Positions 1 to 9,895 of a DNA stretch of 64,000 bases are shown here, in pieces; position 1 is the first letter of the stretch; each line of letters begins with the position of its first letter. Source of the stretch: Salinarimonas sp046292825 (lineage in GTDB: Bacteria > Pseudomonadota > Alphaproteobacteria > Rhizobiales > Beijerinckiaceae); assembly GCF_046292825.1 (NCBI RefSeq), contig NZ_JBKBQG010000004.1, forward strand, positions 62,001-126,000, in the 5' to 3' direction. Both the position numbers and the translations under genes were made by a program. The notes below the pieces were generated by a model, which ran no database searches, was not told the origin of the DNA, and saw only the letters and a list, made by a program, of their open reading frames with translations.

Positions 1-995
1 CCGATCCGGGGGCGATCGCGGCCGGGGTTGCGCTGTCGACGAGCGTCGCGGGCGCGGTCCAGCTCGCGATCGTCGCCGTGGCAGCGCTGCGGGCCCGCGT
101 CGTCGTCTGGCAATGGCCGCGGCGCGATCCCGAACTCGCGCGCTTCGCCCGCCTCGCCGGGCCCGCCTTCGTCGTCGCCGCCGCGCCCCAGCTCGTGCCG
201 ATCGCGGCGATGCAGGTCGCCTCCTTCACGCCGGGCGCGGTTTCCTGGCTGCATTACGCCGAACGGCTCGTGCACCTGCCCTTGTCGATCCTCGCGGTCG
301 TCGTCGGCGCCGTGCTCCTGCCGGCGATCGCCGCGCGCCGCCTCGCGGGCGACGGGCCGGGCGCGGCGAAGGCGACCGCGGACGCGCTCGCGCTCTCCGC
401 GCTCGTCGCCTGGCCCGCGACCGCCGCCCTCGTCGTCCTCGCCGAGCCGATGGCGCGCACGCTGTTCGAGCGCGGCGCCTTCACGAGCGCCGACACCGCC
501 GGCACGGCGGCGATGATCGCCGGTCTCGCGGTCGGCCTGCCCTTCGCCATGGCGGCCAAGGTGCTCGCGCTGGAGGCGCAGGCGCGCGTGGCGTTGCGGC
601 CGGGCCTGGTGTCGCCCGCGGCCGCGCTCCTCGCGACGCTCGCCGCCTGCGCGCTCCTCGCCCCGGTGCTCGGACCCGTCGGCATCGGGCTCGGGGCGAG
701 CGTCGGCTTCGTCGCGCAGGCGGTAATCACGGCCGTGCACGCGCGGGCCGCGGGCGGCTTCGCGCTCTCGGCGGCGCTGGCGGGGCGCCTCGCGCGCATC
801 CTCGCGGCGAGCCTCGCGATGGCGGGCGGCCTCGCGCTCGCCGCGCCGGCCGTCCGCGACCTGCCGGACCCGATCGGGCTCGCGCTCCTGTGCCTCGGCG
901 GTCTCCTCGCCTACGCGGCCGCCTGCCTGCTCCTCGGCGCGGTGCGTCGCGAGGATCTGGCGGCGATGCGGCGGGGGCGGCAAGCTTCGCAGTAA
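1..995 (+). CDS. murJ: Lipid II flippase MurJ, C-terminal part
   Basis: The reading frame is open from base 3 to the stop at 993-995, so the gene is cut by the window edge and its start is not visible. MurJ flips the undecaprenyl-linked peptidoglycan precursor lipid II across the inner membrane. The visible ~330 residues are a chain of hydrophobic helices separated by short arginine-rich loops. They include the family-like stretch WLHYAERLVHLPLSILAVVV and a later segment around the LFERGAFT motif, typical of MurJ/MVF proteins. The MurJ assignment is by family pattern; a general MATE-like flippase is the only realistic alternative. A hairpin with a short T tail follows about 55 bp downstream. 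Confidence 0.9.
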   Translation, partial: DPGAIAAGVALSTSVAGAVQLAIVAVAALRARVVVWQWPRRDPELARFARLAGPAFVVAAAPQLVPIAAMQVASFTPGAVSWLHYAERLVHLPLSILAVVVGAVLLPAIAARRLAGDGPGAAKATADALALSALVAWPATAALVVLAEPMARTLFERGAFTSADTAGTAAMIAGLAVGLPFAMAAKVLALEAQARVALRPGLVSPAAALLATLAACALLAPVLGPVGIGLGASVGFVAQAVITAVHARAAGGFALSAALAGRLARILAASLAMAGGLALAAPAVRDLPDPIGLALLCLGGLLAYAAACLLLGAVRREDLAAMRRGRQASQ

Positions 996-1048
996 AGCGG
1001 GGATCGAAACGCTTGAAACGGCGCCCCGATCTCAGCTTGACCTTAGGG

Positions 1049-1070
1049 AAGGCGCGATTCGGCGCCTTTT
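1049..1070 (+). terminator. Possible terminator after murJ
   Basis: A 7-bp perfect stem (AAGGCGC with GCGCCTT, six-base loop) ends in TTTT. The T tail is short and two of its bases belong to the stem, so this is a modest candidate for the murJ terminator. Confidence 0.45.
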
Positions 1071-1087
1071 CGGCTTGATCTAAGCGA

Positions 1088-1116
1088 TTGTCGGGGGTCG
1101 TCGCCTTCGGTATAAG
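1088..1116 (+). promoter_or_regulatory. Sigma70-type promoter of dksA
   Basis: TTGTCG at 1088-1093 and TATAAG at 1111-1116 are separated by exactly 17 bases, close to the housekeeping consensus. They lie 55 bp before the dksA start with no gene between. Confidence 0.6.
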
Positions 1117-1170
1117 GAGCGCCGTCACGGGCTGGGAGCGCCCGGGACATGGGGAGTGAGAAGGGCCACA

Positions 1171-1590
1171 ATGTCGAATTCCCTCATCGACCAGGGCTAT
1201 CGTCCCACCGAGGACGAGCCCTTCATGAACGAGCGGCAGCGCGAGTTCTTCCGGCGCAAGCTGCTCCAGTGGAAGCAGGACATCATCCGCGAGGCGCACG
1301 AGACCCTCGCGACCCTCCAGAGCGAGAACGAGAACCATTCCGACATCGCCGATCGTGCATCGTCGGAGACCGACAGGGCGATCGAGCTGCGCGCCCGCGA
1401 CCGCCAGCGCAAGCTGATCGCCAAGATCGACGCGGCGCTCGCGCGTATCGAGGACGGTTCCTACGGCTATTGCGAGGAGACGGGCGAGCCGATCTCCCTC
1501 AAGCGCCTCGAGGCCCGCCCGATCGCGACCCTGTCGCTCGAGGCGCAGGAACGCCACGAGCGCAACGAGCGCGTCCACCGGGACGACTGA
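1171..1590 (+). CDS. dksA: RNA polymerase-binding transcription factor DksA
   Basis: The 139-residue product has the DksA layout: an N-terminal helix, a coiled coil whose tip carries D58-IA-D61-R-A63 (the DxxDxA motif that reaches into the RNA polymerase secondary channel), and a C-terminal globular region. With ppGpp it would reset transcription at rRNA and amino-acid promoters. The four zinc-finger cysteine positions read C101, T104, S122, A125, so the zinc site is degenerate, as in the zinc-independent DksA type. ATG 1171 is preferred over an in-frame GTG at 1156 because GAGAAGG precedes it at a normal distance. A strong promoter lies upstream and an intrinsic terminator begins right after the stop. 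Confidence 0.95.
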   Translation: MSNSLIDQGYRPTEDEPFMNERQREFFRRKLLQWKQDIIREAHETLATLQSENENHSDIADRASSETDRAIELRARDRQRKLIAKIDAALARIEDGSYGYCEETGEPISLKRLEARPIATLSLEAQERHERNERVHRDD

Positions 1591-1613
1591 GCCGCCGAAG
1601 GGCGGCTTTTTTT
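1591..1613 (+). terminator. Intrinsic terminator of dksA
   Basis: GCCGCC pairs with GGCGGC around a GAAG loop and is followed by seven T residues. It starts at the first base after the dksA stop codon. Confidence 0.9.
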
Positions 1614-1650
1614 GTGCGCCGAGGGGTGCGAGCCGGATCGAGGGCGCGTC

Positions 1651-1788
1651 CCTCCCCGGAGGGGAGGGTGGCCTCGGAGCCGAAGGCGAACGAGGTCGGG
1701 TGGGGCCCGACGCTCGCAGAACATTCTCCACCCGGGCCCCACCCGGCCTTTCTCGGCTCACGCCTCGAAAGTCCACCCTCCCCTCCGG
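1651..1788. repeat. Inverted-repeat element, type 2, copy 1
   Basis: The 16 bases at 1656-1671 are the perfect reverse complement of 1773-1788. An inner 11-bp pair (1698-1708 with 1734-1744) nests inside, so the element can fold into a long hairpin. The right half resembles the element at 55952-56061, including the shared inner segment CCCGGGCCCCACCCGGCC. It lies in the ~530-bp gene-free stretch between dksA and the AraC-type gene. The function is unknown; it looks like a dispersed intergenic palindrome. Confidence 0.7.
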
Positions 1789-1851
1789 GGCTGAGGAGTG
1801 CACCCATCGTCGCATCAGCATGTGATCGACGTCGACGAAGGCCGCACTTGT

Positions 1852-1979
1852 CCTTCCCCCTTGGGGGAAGGTGGCTCCGAGCGAAGCTCGGAGACGGATG
1901 GGGGTCGTCGCGGTGGCACTCGATCGCTCGATCCTGCACGGGGGCCCCCCCCCCCCGCCCCTCCCCCAAGGGGGAGGGG
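1852..1979. repeat. Paired C/G-rich palindromes with a 12-C run
   Basis: Two near-palindromes (1852-1871 and about 1960-1979), each of the form CCCCC-AA/TT-GGGGG, flank a segment that contains an uninterrupted run of 12 C residues at 1945-1956. The arms can also pair with each other. This accounts for the second half of the gap between dksA and the AraC-type gene. No coding potential is evident. Confidence 0.55.
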
Positions 1980-2143
1980 AGACCGTCGAGCTCCTCGGAA
2001 ACCTCGAGGATCTCCAGGAAGTCCAGTCGGAAGAGCTGTGTGAATCTCGTAGCCCTCCGGGGGGGAGGGAGGGGCGCGCGCTGCGAAATCCGCAACCGCG
2101 ATCAAACCGGATCGGGCATGCTCCTCTTCGTTCGGAGGATGTC

Positions 2144-3010
2144 ATGAAGCGCCGAGCCACTCGCCTCGACTATGCCGCACGCATCGCCCGCGTGCTCGCC
2201 TACATGGACGCCCATCTCGACCGCGACCTCTCCACGGCGCGGCTCGCGGAGGTGGCCTGCTTCTCGCCCTACCATTTCCACCGGATCTTCCGGGCGGTGA
2301 CGGGCGAGACGGTCGAGGAGGCGGCGCGCCGCATGCGGTTGCACGCGGCCGCGGTGGCGCTCGCGCGCGGGACGGAGCCGATCGCGCGGATCGCGCGGCG
2401 GGCGGGCTACGGCTCGCTCGCGGCGTTCGGGCGCGCCTTCGCCGCCGCCTACGGCCTGCCGCCTGCCGCGTTCCGGCGCCGCGGCGTCGCGATGTCCTCT
2501 CCCGTTCGCGCCATCCTGGAGGACGACACCATGCAAGACCCCGTCATCAAGACCATGCCCCCGCTTCGGCTCGCGGCCATTGCGCATCGGGGCGCCTACG
2601 ACACGATCGGCGCCACCTTCGACCGCCTCTTCGCCTGGGCCGGCCCGCGCGGGCTGATCGGGCCGCAGACGCGCTCGATCGGCGTCTATCTCGACGATCC
2701 CGAAAGCGTGCCGGAGGGCGAGCTGCGCTCCTATGCGGGCATGAGCGTCGACGCCTCCTTCGTGCCCGACGGCGAGATCGAGATCGTCGAGATCCCCGGC
2801 GGCGAGGTGGCGTGCCTCGTCCACAAGGGGCCCTATGCGGAGCTCGAGCCGATCTATCGCGCGCTCTACAAGGGCTGGCTGCCGGCGAGCGGGCGCGAGC
2901 CGGCGGACGCGCCGTCCTTCGAGGATTATCTCAACGACCCGCGCACGCTGCCGCCGACCGAATGGCTGACCAAGGTCTGCGTGCCCCTGCGGCCCGTCTC
3001 CGGCGGATGA
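2144..3010 (+). CDS. AraC-family regulator with GyrI-like effector domain
   Basis: The protein has 288 residues. Residues ~8-110 form an AraC/XylS DNA-binding domain with two helix-turn-helices (a motif around CFSPYHFHRIFR is the first recognition region). Residues ~130-285 resemble the GyrI/SOUL-like ligand-binding fold (PLRLAAIAHRGAY, then IPGGEVACLVHKGPY near the end). In this family the C-terminal domain binds a small, often aromatic or cationic, molecule and the protein activates nearby or efflux genes. ATG 2144 is chosen because CGGAGGA lies just upstream; the open frame extends further back into repeats. The neighbouring genes are on the opposite strand, so its target is not evident. 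Confidence 0.88.
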   Translation: MKRRATRLDYAARIARVLAYMDAHLDRDLSTARLAEVACFSPYHFHRIFRAVTGETVEEAARRMRLHAAAVALARGTEPIARIARRAGYGSLAAFGRAFAAAYGLPPAAFRRRGVAMSSPVRAILEDDTMQDPVIKTMPPLRLAAIAHRGAYDTIGATFDRLFAWAGPRGLIGPQTRSIGVYLDDPESVPEGELRSYAGMSVDASFVPDGEIEIVEIPGGEVACLVHKGPYAELEPIYRALYKGWLPASGREPADAPSFEDYLNDPRTLPPTEWLTKVCVPLRPVSGG

Positions 3011-3016
3011 GTCCGC

Positions 3017-3496
3017 TCAGCCGCCGCGATCCTCGCGGGCGAGCTTGGCCAAGAGCGCGAGGAAGAGGCGCGCCTCTTCCTCGGCGAGCGGCGCGAGGGT
3101 GCGCGTCGAGACCTCCTCGGCGATCGCGCGCATGCGCCGCGCGGCCGTCTCGCCCTCCGCCGTCAGCGCCACCGCGACGAGGCGGGCGTCCTCGGCGACG
3201 AGGTGCTGGCGCACGTAGCCGCGCTTGGCGAGGCGCCCGACGACGCCCGACAGCGTCGCCGGGTCCATCGCGGTCAGCCGTCCGAGCTGCGCCTGCGGCG
3301 TCGGTCCGCGGTCGATCAGCGTGACGAGTGCGGCGAACTGCGTCGGGGTCACGCCGTGCTCGCCCATAACGGCGGCGAAGATCTCCGTGTTGCGCTGATG
3401 CGCGCGGCGCAGGAGATGGCCGACCTGGGTCTCGAGGCGGAAATGCGGATCGTCCGGCTCCGCCGCCAGGCTCTCGGGCTCCTCGCGCGCGCTCAC
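3017..3496 (-). CDS. MarR-family transcriptional regulator
   Basis: This 159-residue protein has the MarR winged-helix layout: an N-terminal dimerisation helix (LETQVGHLLRRAHQRN), a helix-turn-helix (LGRLTAMDPATLSGVVGRL) and a wing carrying DARLVAVALT. MarR proteins are ligand-responsive repressors. Its start overlaps the stop of the methyltransferase gene by four bases (3493-3496, ATGA), so it is the last gene of a DUF2007-trmN6-marR operon and is probably translationally coupled. The ligand and regulon cannot be read from the sequence. Confidence 0.88.
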   Translation of the reverse strand: MSAREEPESLAAEPDDPHFRLETQVGHLLRRAHQRNTEIFAAVMGEHGVTPTQFAALVTLIDRGPTPQAQLGRLTAMDPATLSGVVGRLAKRGYVRQHLVAEDARLVAVALTAEGETAARRMRAIAEEVSTRTLAPLAEEEARLFLALLAKLAREDRGG

Positions 3497-4248
3497 GAAA
3501 AACCTCCCTCGAGCACGCCCTCGCGATGCGCCCGCTCGGCGGCGGGCGTAAAGCGTCCGTCGGCCTCGTGGAGCACGATCGCGGGCAGGATCGCGAGCGG
3601 CGTGCGCGCGCCCTTCACCGCCTCGATCAGGACGCGCGTCGCGGGCCGCTCGGCACGCGGATGGATGCAGGCGAGGCGCACGGCGCCGAAGGCGGGGGCG
3701 AGCGCGGCGAGGCAGGCGGCGAGCTTGTCGGCGCGCTGGATCAGCGTGAGCCGCCCGCGCCGCTTCAGGAGCCGCGCGCAGGCGTCGATCCAGGCGCCGA
3801 GCGTTGCGCCGCGGAGCACGTGCGCGCGCGCCCGCCGCGGATCGGGGGAGGCGGGCGTGTCGGCGGCCTCGAAGAAGGGCGGATTGGTCGCGACCGCGTC
3901 CGCGAGGCCCGGCGCGATCGCGGGGCCGGCGAGATGGTCGGCGCAGAGCGCGAAGACGCGGGCACCCATGCCGTTCTCCGCCGCGTTGCGGGCGCCGAGC
4001 GCGGCGAGGTCGGCATCGCGCTCGAGGAGCGCGACGCGGGCGCCGTCCACCCGCGCCGCGATCATCAGCCCCACCGCCCCGCTCGCCGCGCCGACATCGA
4101 CGAGGAGCTCGCCCGGCGAGAGCCGCGTCGCCGCGGCGAGCAGCACCGCGTCGGTGCCGGCGCGATGTCCGCCCGCCTGCTGATGGAGGACGAGGCGCCC
4201 GTCGAGCAGGCGGTCGCGCGTCGTCTCGGCGCGGGCCTCAGGGCGCAT
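3493..4248 (-). CDS. trmN6: tRNA1(Val) adenine-37 N6-methyltransferase-like protein
   Basis: A Rossmann-fold, S-adenosylmethionine-dependent methyltransferase of 251 residues. The cofactor loop is VDVGAASGAVG (~50-60), an acidic residue follows in LLERDAD (~75-80), and the catalytic N122-P-P-F125 motif marks an amino (N6-adenine) methyltransferase. The N-terminal GTDAVLLAAA is typical of the TrmN6/YfiC group, which modifies A37 of tRNA-Val. RNA is inferred as substrate from the family; a protein or small-molecule substrate is not excluded. It overlaps DUF2007 upstream by 11 bp and marR downstream by 4 bp. Confidence 0.85.
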   Translation of the reverse strand: MRPEARAETTRDRLLDGRLVLHQQAGGHRAGTDAVLLAAATRLSPGELLVDVGAASGAVGLMIAARVDGARVALLERDADLAALGARNAAENGMGARVFALCADHLAGPAIAPGLADAVATNPPFFEAADTPASPDPRRARAHVLRGATLGAWIDACARLLKRRGRLTLIQRADKLAACLAALAPAFGAVRLACIHPRAERPATRVLIEAVKGARTPLAILPAIVLHEADGRFTPAAERAHREGVLEGGFS

Positions 4249-4465
4249 CGCGCAGCTCCGCGCCGAGCCCGGCCTCGACGAGGAAGCGGCGGGCGGCGAG
4301 GGCCTCGTCCTCGACGACCAGGATCCGGCGCTGGATCATCCCGATCGAGCCCTCCATGACGCTCGTGTAGCCGTCCGCGACGAAGATCGAGAAACCGGCG
4401 CTCTCGAGGAGCGATTCGGCGTAGCCGATCAGCACCACGTCGTTGGTTCTTATCAGCTCGACCAT
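4238..4465 (-). CDS. DUF2007-family small protein
   Basis: A 75-residue protein starting MVELIRTNDVVLIGYAESLL, with later motifs ADGYTSVMEGSIG and RILV. This is the pattern of DUF2007 (putative signal-transducing proteins), short ferredoxin-like-fold proteins of unknown role that usually precede a methyltransferase gene of this kind. It is the first gene of the operon with trmN6 and the MarR gene, and it is divergent from the polyprenyl synthase gene. The 124-bp gap between the divergent starts must hold both promoters. Confidence 0.8.
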   Translation of the reverse strand: MVELIRTNDVVLIGYAESLLESAGFSIFVADGYTSVMEGSIGMIQRRILVVEDEALAARRFLVEAGLGAELRDAP

Positions 4466-4589
4466 GGAATGGAACGTTTGCCTCTTGCGTCAACCATGCG
4501 CGTTGCGCCACAGCATAGCCCGTGCGACGGTGACGTCCATCGCACGCCCCGTCGCGGGGTTTGGGGCATTCAACAGAGAGGTCGTGCGC

Positions 4590-5618
4590 GTGGGACTCGT
4601 CCTGCCCTTCGGCGAGAAGCCGTCCGAGCCCGGTATCGAGGCCCTGGTGGGTCTCGTCAAGGACGACATGAACCGCGTCAACGCGCTCATCCTGTCGCGC
4701 ACCGGCTCGGACGTCGCGATGATCCCGGAGGTGGCCAACCACCTGATCTCGTCGGGCGGCAAGCGGCTGCGCCCGATGCTGACGCTCGCGATGGCGCAGC
4801 TCGTCGGCTACGGCGCGGACGATCCCGAGCGCTCGGGCCACGTCAATCTCGCCGCCGCCGTCGAATTCATGCACACGGCGACGCTCCTGCACGACGACGT
4901 CGTCGACGAGAGCGACATGCGCCGCGGCCGCGTGGCGGCGCGGGTCAAGTGGGGCAACGAGGCCTCCGTCCTCGTCGGCGACTTCCTGCTCGGCCAGGCC
5001 TTCCGGATGATGGTCGAGGTCGGCAGCCTGCGCGCGCTCGAGATCCTCTCGGACGCCGCCGCCATCATCGCCGAGGGCGAGGTGATGCAGCTTGCCGCCG
5101 CCAAGAACATCGAGACGACCGAGGACGCCTATCTCGCCATCATCCGCGCCAAGACCGCGGAATTGTTCGGCGCGGCCTGCGAGGTCGGCCCCGTCATCGG
5201 CGAGCGCCCCGCCGCCGAGGCCGCCGCCTGCCGCTCCTACGGCATGAATCTGGGCGTCGCCTTCCAGCTCGTCGACGACGCGCTCGATTACGGCGGCGCC
5301 GCGGCGAAGCTCGGCAAGAACACCGGCGACGATTTCCGCGAGGGCAAGATCACGCTCCCCGTCGTCTTGTCCGTGCGCCGCGGCTCGGAGGCCGATCGCG
5401 CCTTCTTCCGCCGCACGCTCGAGCGCGGGGAGATCGCGGAGGGGGACCTCGAGGAGGCGCTCGCGATCATGCGCCGCAACCGCGCTCTCGAGGACACGCT
5501 CGAGCGCGCCCGCCATTACGGCGCGGTGGCGCGCGACGCGCTGGCCATCTTCCCCGACGGGCCGATGAAGCGCGCGCTGCTCGAGGCGATCGACTTCTGC
5601 ATCCGCCGCGCTTACTGA
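4590..5618 (+). CDS. ispB: Long-chain polyprenyl diphosphate synthase (ubiquinone side chain)
   Basis: A 342-residue all-helical prenyltransferase that elongates farnesyl diphosphate with isopentenyl diphosphate to make the quinone side chain. The first aspartate-rich motif is D102-D103-VV-D106 and the second is D229-D230-AL-D233; SGGKRLRPML (~55-65) is the diphosphate-binding region. It resembles octaprenyl (IspB) or decaprenyl synthases; chain length cannot be told from sequence alone, and alphaproteobacteria often make Q10. GTG 4590 is preferred because AGAGAGG ends nine bases before it; GTG 4584 is the alternative, and the longer open frame back to 4443 would overlap the DUF2007 gene. Confidence 0.88.
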   Translation: MGLVLPFGEKPSEPGIEALVGLVKDDMNRVNALILSRTGSDVAMIPEVANHLISSGGKRLRPMLTLAMAQLVGYGADDPERSGHVNLAAAVEFMHTATLLHDDVVDESDMRRGRVAARVKWGNEASVLVGDFLLGQAFRMMVEVGSLRALEILSDAAAIIAEGEVMQLAAAKNIETTEDAYLAIIRAKTAELFGAACEVGPVIGERPAAEAAACRSYGMNLGVAFQLVDDALDYGGAAAKLGKNTGDDFREGKITLPVVLSVRRGSEADRAFFRRTLERGEIAEGDLEEALAIMRRNRALEDTLERARHYGAVARDALAIFPDGPMKRALLEAIDFCIRRAY

Positions 5619-5713
5619 TAGTTTTCCCATCGCCCTTGCGCAAAATGCGGTCGAGCGCCGATGACGGCTCGGCTTCATGAAGAATTGTCAAGGGTGACGG
5701 AAAGTATGTCTCG

Positions 5714-5732
5714 TTTGCGAAATTATTGCAAA
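5714..5732. promoter_or_regulatory. Inverted repeat upstream of a secreted-protein gene
   Basis: TTTGC and GCAAA flank a nine-base A/T-rich spacer in the relatively AT-rich 186-bp gap before the gene at 5805. It could be an operator or part of the leader. Nothing identifies a binding protein. Confidence 0.35.
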
Positions 5733-5804
5733 GCTGGAACGCGAATCCTCTTCGCCCGTTCGGATCGGCATTCCCGATTCGAACCTGAGAAAGGGACTAC
5801 GCAG

Positions 5805-6386
5805 ATGATTCGCACTTCCATGATTTCGGCGGCCGCCTTCGCGCTCGCCTTCGCCGCCCCGGCGGCCGCCCAGCAGACCGGCATGCCCGGGATGGGCATC
5901 GACCGCGAGCAGGTCAAGGAGCGTCTCGGCGAGGCCGAGATCGAGAACACGCGCGACCTCCAGGGCCGCCTGTTCCGCGCTCAGATCGAGGGCGAGACCG
6001 TGTTCATGATGGTCGCGCCGAGCGATCTCGGCGAGGGCGAGGTCGACATCGAGATCGACCAGCTGCGCGAGCGTCTGACGGATGCCGGCTTCACCGGCGT
6101 CCAGGAAGTCGCCGAGGCCGAGCTCGTCGCGGGCGACCTCGAGGACTATTCCATCATCGTGATGCGCGGCCGCGACGTCGAGGATCCGATGGCGACCGGC
6201 GCGGTCGGCGGCCCCGGCATGCAGCCGGGCGCTCCGGGCGGGATGCAGCCGGGTGCGCCGGGCGGCATGCAGCCGGGTGCTCCGGGCGGCATGGACCAGC
6301 CGGGCGGGCCGGGTGCCCAGCCGGGCGCTCCGGGCCTCCCGCCGACCCCGGGCGCTCCGGGTGCTCCGGGTGCGGCGCCGCAATAA
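5805..6386 (+). CDS. Secreted protein with Pro/Gly/Met-rich collagen-like tail
   Basis: A 193-residue protein of unknown function. Residues 1-22 are a Sec signal peptide ending in AAPAAAQ. Residues ~30-125 form a compact acidic domain with an ordered alpha/beta look and no cysteine. From residue ~138 the chain becomes low complexity: three exact 8-residue units GMQPGAPG, followed by GAPG-rich sequence to the end. The signal peptide suggests a periplasmic or outer-surface location. AGAAAGGG lies about ten bases before ATG 5805. It is apparently monocistronic, with an upstream inverted repeat and a strong terminator downstream. Confidence 0.8.
   Translation: MIRTSMISAAAFALAFAAPAAAQQTGMPGMGIDREQVKERLGEAEIENTRDLQGRLFRAQIEGETVFMMVAPSDLGEGEVDIEIDQLRERLTDAGFTGVQEVAEAELVAGDLEDYSIIVMRGRDVEDPMATGAVGGPGMQPGAPGGMQPGAPGGMQPGAPGGMDQPGGPGAQPGAPGLPPTPGAPGAPGAAPQ
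6216..6287 (+). repeat. Three tandem 24-bp coding repeats
   Basis: Three consecutive 24-base units each encode GMQPGAPG, with synonymous third-base differences between units. They form the start of the collagen-like tail of the secreted protein. Confidence 0.85.
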
Positions 6387-6414
6387 TCGGGCGAGCGATC
6401 GCCGACGAGGCGAG

Positions 6415-6443
6415 CGGGGAGCGGCGTTGCCGCTCCCCGTTTT
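6415..6443 (+). terminator. Intrinsic terminator after the secreted-protein gene
   Basis: A perfect 10-bp stem (CGGGGAGCGG with CCGCTCCCCG, loop CGTTG) is followed by TTTT. Confidence 0.85.
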
Positions 6444-6565
6444 CGCATGCGCGCCCGCGCGCGCCTCCCCTCGCCCCTCATCGTTCACGACCCGTTAAAC
6501 CGCCATAATCTACGTCTTTGACGGGGGACACGACAGGCGAGGGAATCCGGTCGGACGGGGGACGC

Positions 6566-8785
<2,220 letters not shown>

Positions 8786-8828
8786 GGGGGGAGGGGAGCG
8801 ATCCCGTCCCTTCGCGATATTCCCAGGT

Positions 8829-9007
8829 TGTCATCCCGGGCCGCGAAGCGGACCCGGGACCCATACGCGCGACGACAAGTCCGAGCGCGCATGCCGCGCT
8901 CGTCACGCACCCGTCGAGCAGCCTTCGCCGGAGAAACGCAGCCTACAGGCTGCGACCGACACGTCGTGGATATGGGTCCCGGGTCCGCTTCGCGGCCCGG
9001 GATGACA
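8829..9007. repeat. Large palindromic intergenic repeat (type 1), copy A
   Basis: A 179-bp element that starts TGTCATCCCGG and ends CCGGGATGACA, so its ends are inverted. Each end is itself a hairpin (GGGCCGCGAAGCGGACCC form), and the centre has a third hairpin, GCAGCCTACAGGCTGC. Copies B, C and D are at 33180, 57308 and 63517; A and D share one orientation, B and C the other. It fills the gap between the penicillin-binding protein gene and the DUF1150 gene. Confidence 0.9.
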
Positions 9008-9024
9008 CCAATCCCCCGCCCCCC

Positions 9025-9291
9025 TCAATGCAGGCTCACCGTGCGCAGATCGTTCGCCCAGGCGGTCGCCTCGGCGGCGTCGCGGGTGCCGGCGACGAGG
9101 ATGGGGGTGCCGCTCGCCGACAGGAGGGCGAAGAGGGTCGTCCCGGGCTGGAGCGCGGGCGCCTGCGGGAAGAGCGCGCGCACCTGCGCGGCGTCGACCG
9201 GGCGGACATAGGCGATCTGCCCCTCGCCGAGGAGCGCGAGCGCGCGAGGGTCGGTCTCGAAATGCGTGTCGTTCGTCGTCTGGTTCGTCAT
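9025..9291 (-). CDS. DUF1150-family small protein
   Basis: An 88-residue protein with no signal peptide or membrane helix. The pattern ALALLGEGQIAYVRPV followed by a hydrophobic FALLSASGTPILVAGTRDAA segment matches the DUF1150 family, which in Rhizobiales usually lies next to a small heat-shock protein gene, as here. Its role is unknown; the neighbourhood suggests a part in stress response. ATG 9291 has an excellent ribosome site, AAGGAGGG, eight bases upstream. It lies 104 bp downstream of the Hsp20 gene on the same strand, likely in one transcript. Confidence 0.85.
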   Translation of the reverse strand: MTNQTTNDTHFETDPRALALLGEGQIAYVRPVDAAQVRALFPQAPALQPGTTLFALLSASGTPILVAGTRDAAEATAWANDLRTVSLH

Positions 9292-9395
9292 GGCGCGCCC
9301 TCCTTCGAGCGGTGCGGTCTCCGCCGCGCGCCGGCCCTCGAACGAGGCGCCGCCGGGGCGGATCTCTGTCGACGACGTCGTCGTGCGGCGGGGTC

Positions 9396-9830
9396 TCACC
9401 CCTTGGCCGGCGCGGCGATGTCGATCTTGCGGATCACGCGCTCGGGCTCCGGCCGCGCGAGATCGATGGACAACAGGCCGTTCGTCAGATCCGCGCCCAG
9501 CACCTCCATGCCGTCGGCGAGGAGGAAGGAGCGCTGGAACTGGCGGGCGGCGATGCCGCGGTGCAGGTAATGGCGCGTCTTGTCGTCGTTCTGGCGCCCG
9601 CGGATGACGAGCTGGCTCTCCTCCAGCGTCACCTCGAGCTGATCGCGCGTGAACCCCGCGACCGCGAGCGTGATGCGCAGCTTCTCCGGCTCGTCGGCCG
9701 TGCGCGGCAGCCGCTCGATATTGTAGGGCGGATACCCGTCCCCGGCCGCCTTGGCCACCCGGTCGAGCGCCTGCTCGATCTCGTCGAACCCGAGCAGGAA
9801 CGGATGCGCGAACGGCGATTGACGCGACAT
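9396..9830 (-). CDS. Small heat-shock protein, Hsp20/IbpA family
   Basis: A 144-residue alpha-crystallin-type chaperone that would hold unfolding proteins in the cytoplasm. The N-terminal motif FLLGFDEIEQALDRV, the PPYNIER start of the crystallin domain, LAVAGFTRDQLEV and the GIAARQFQRSF region are typical of the class A rhizobial Hsp20 proteins. A conserved-type L-SIDL strand follows near the end. The MSRQSPF start at 9830 is preferred over an upstream in-frame ATG because GAGGG precedes it. A sigma32-like promoter candidate lies about 65-90 bp upstream. Confidence 0.92.
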   Translation of the reverse strand: MSRQSPFAHPFLLGFDEIEQALDRVAKAAGDGYPPYNIERLPRTADEPEKLRITLAVAGFTRDQLEVTLEESQLVIRGRQNDDKTRHYLHRGIAARQFQRSFLLADGMEVLGADLTNGLLSIDLARPEPERVIRKIDIAAPAKG

Positions 9831-9895
9831 GTACGAAGCCCTCGATCGGCACTTCAACAGACGAGCCCGCCGACAAGCGCGGCTCTGAGGGGAAT

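Noticed and set aside
9831..9895. A ROSE RNA thermometer in the hsp20 leader
   Set aside because: The leader is short and I could not find the typical hairpin that masks the ribosome site.
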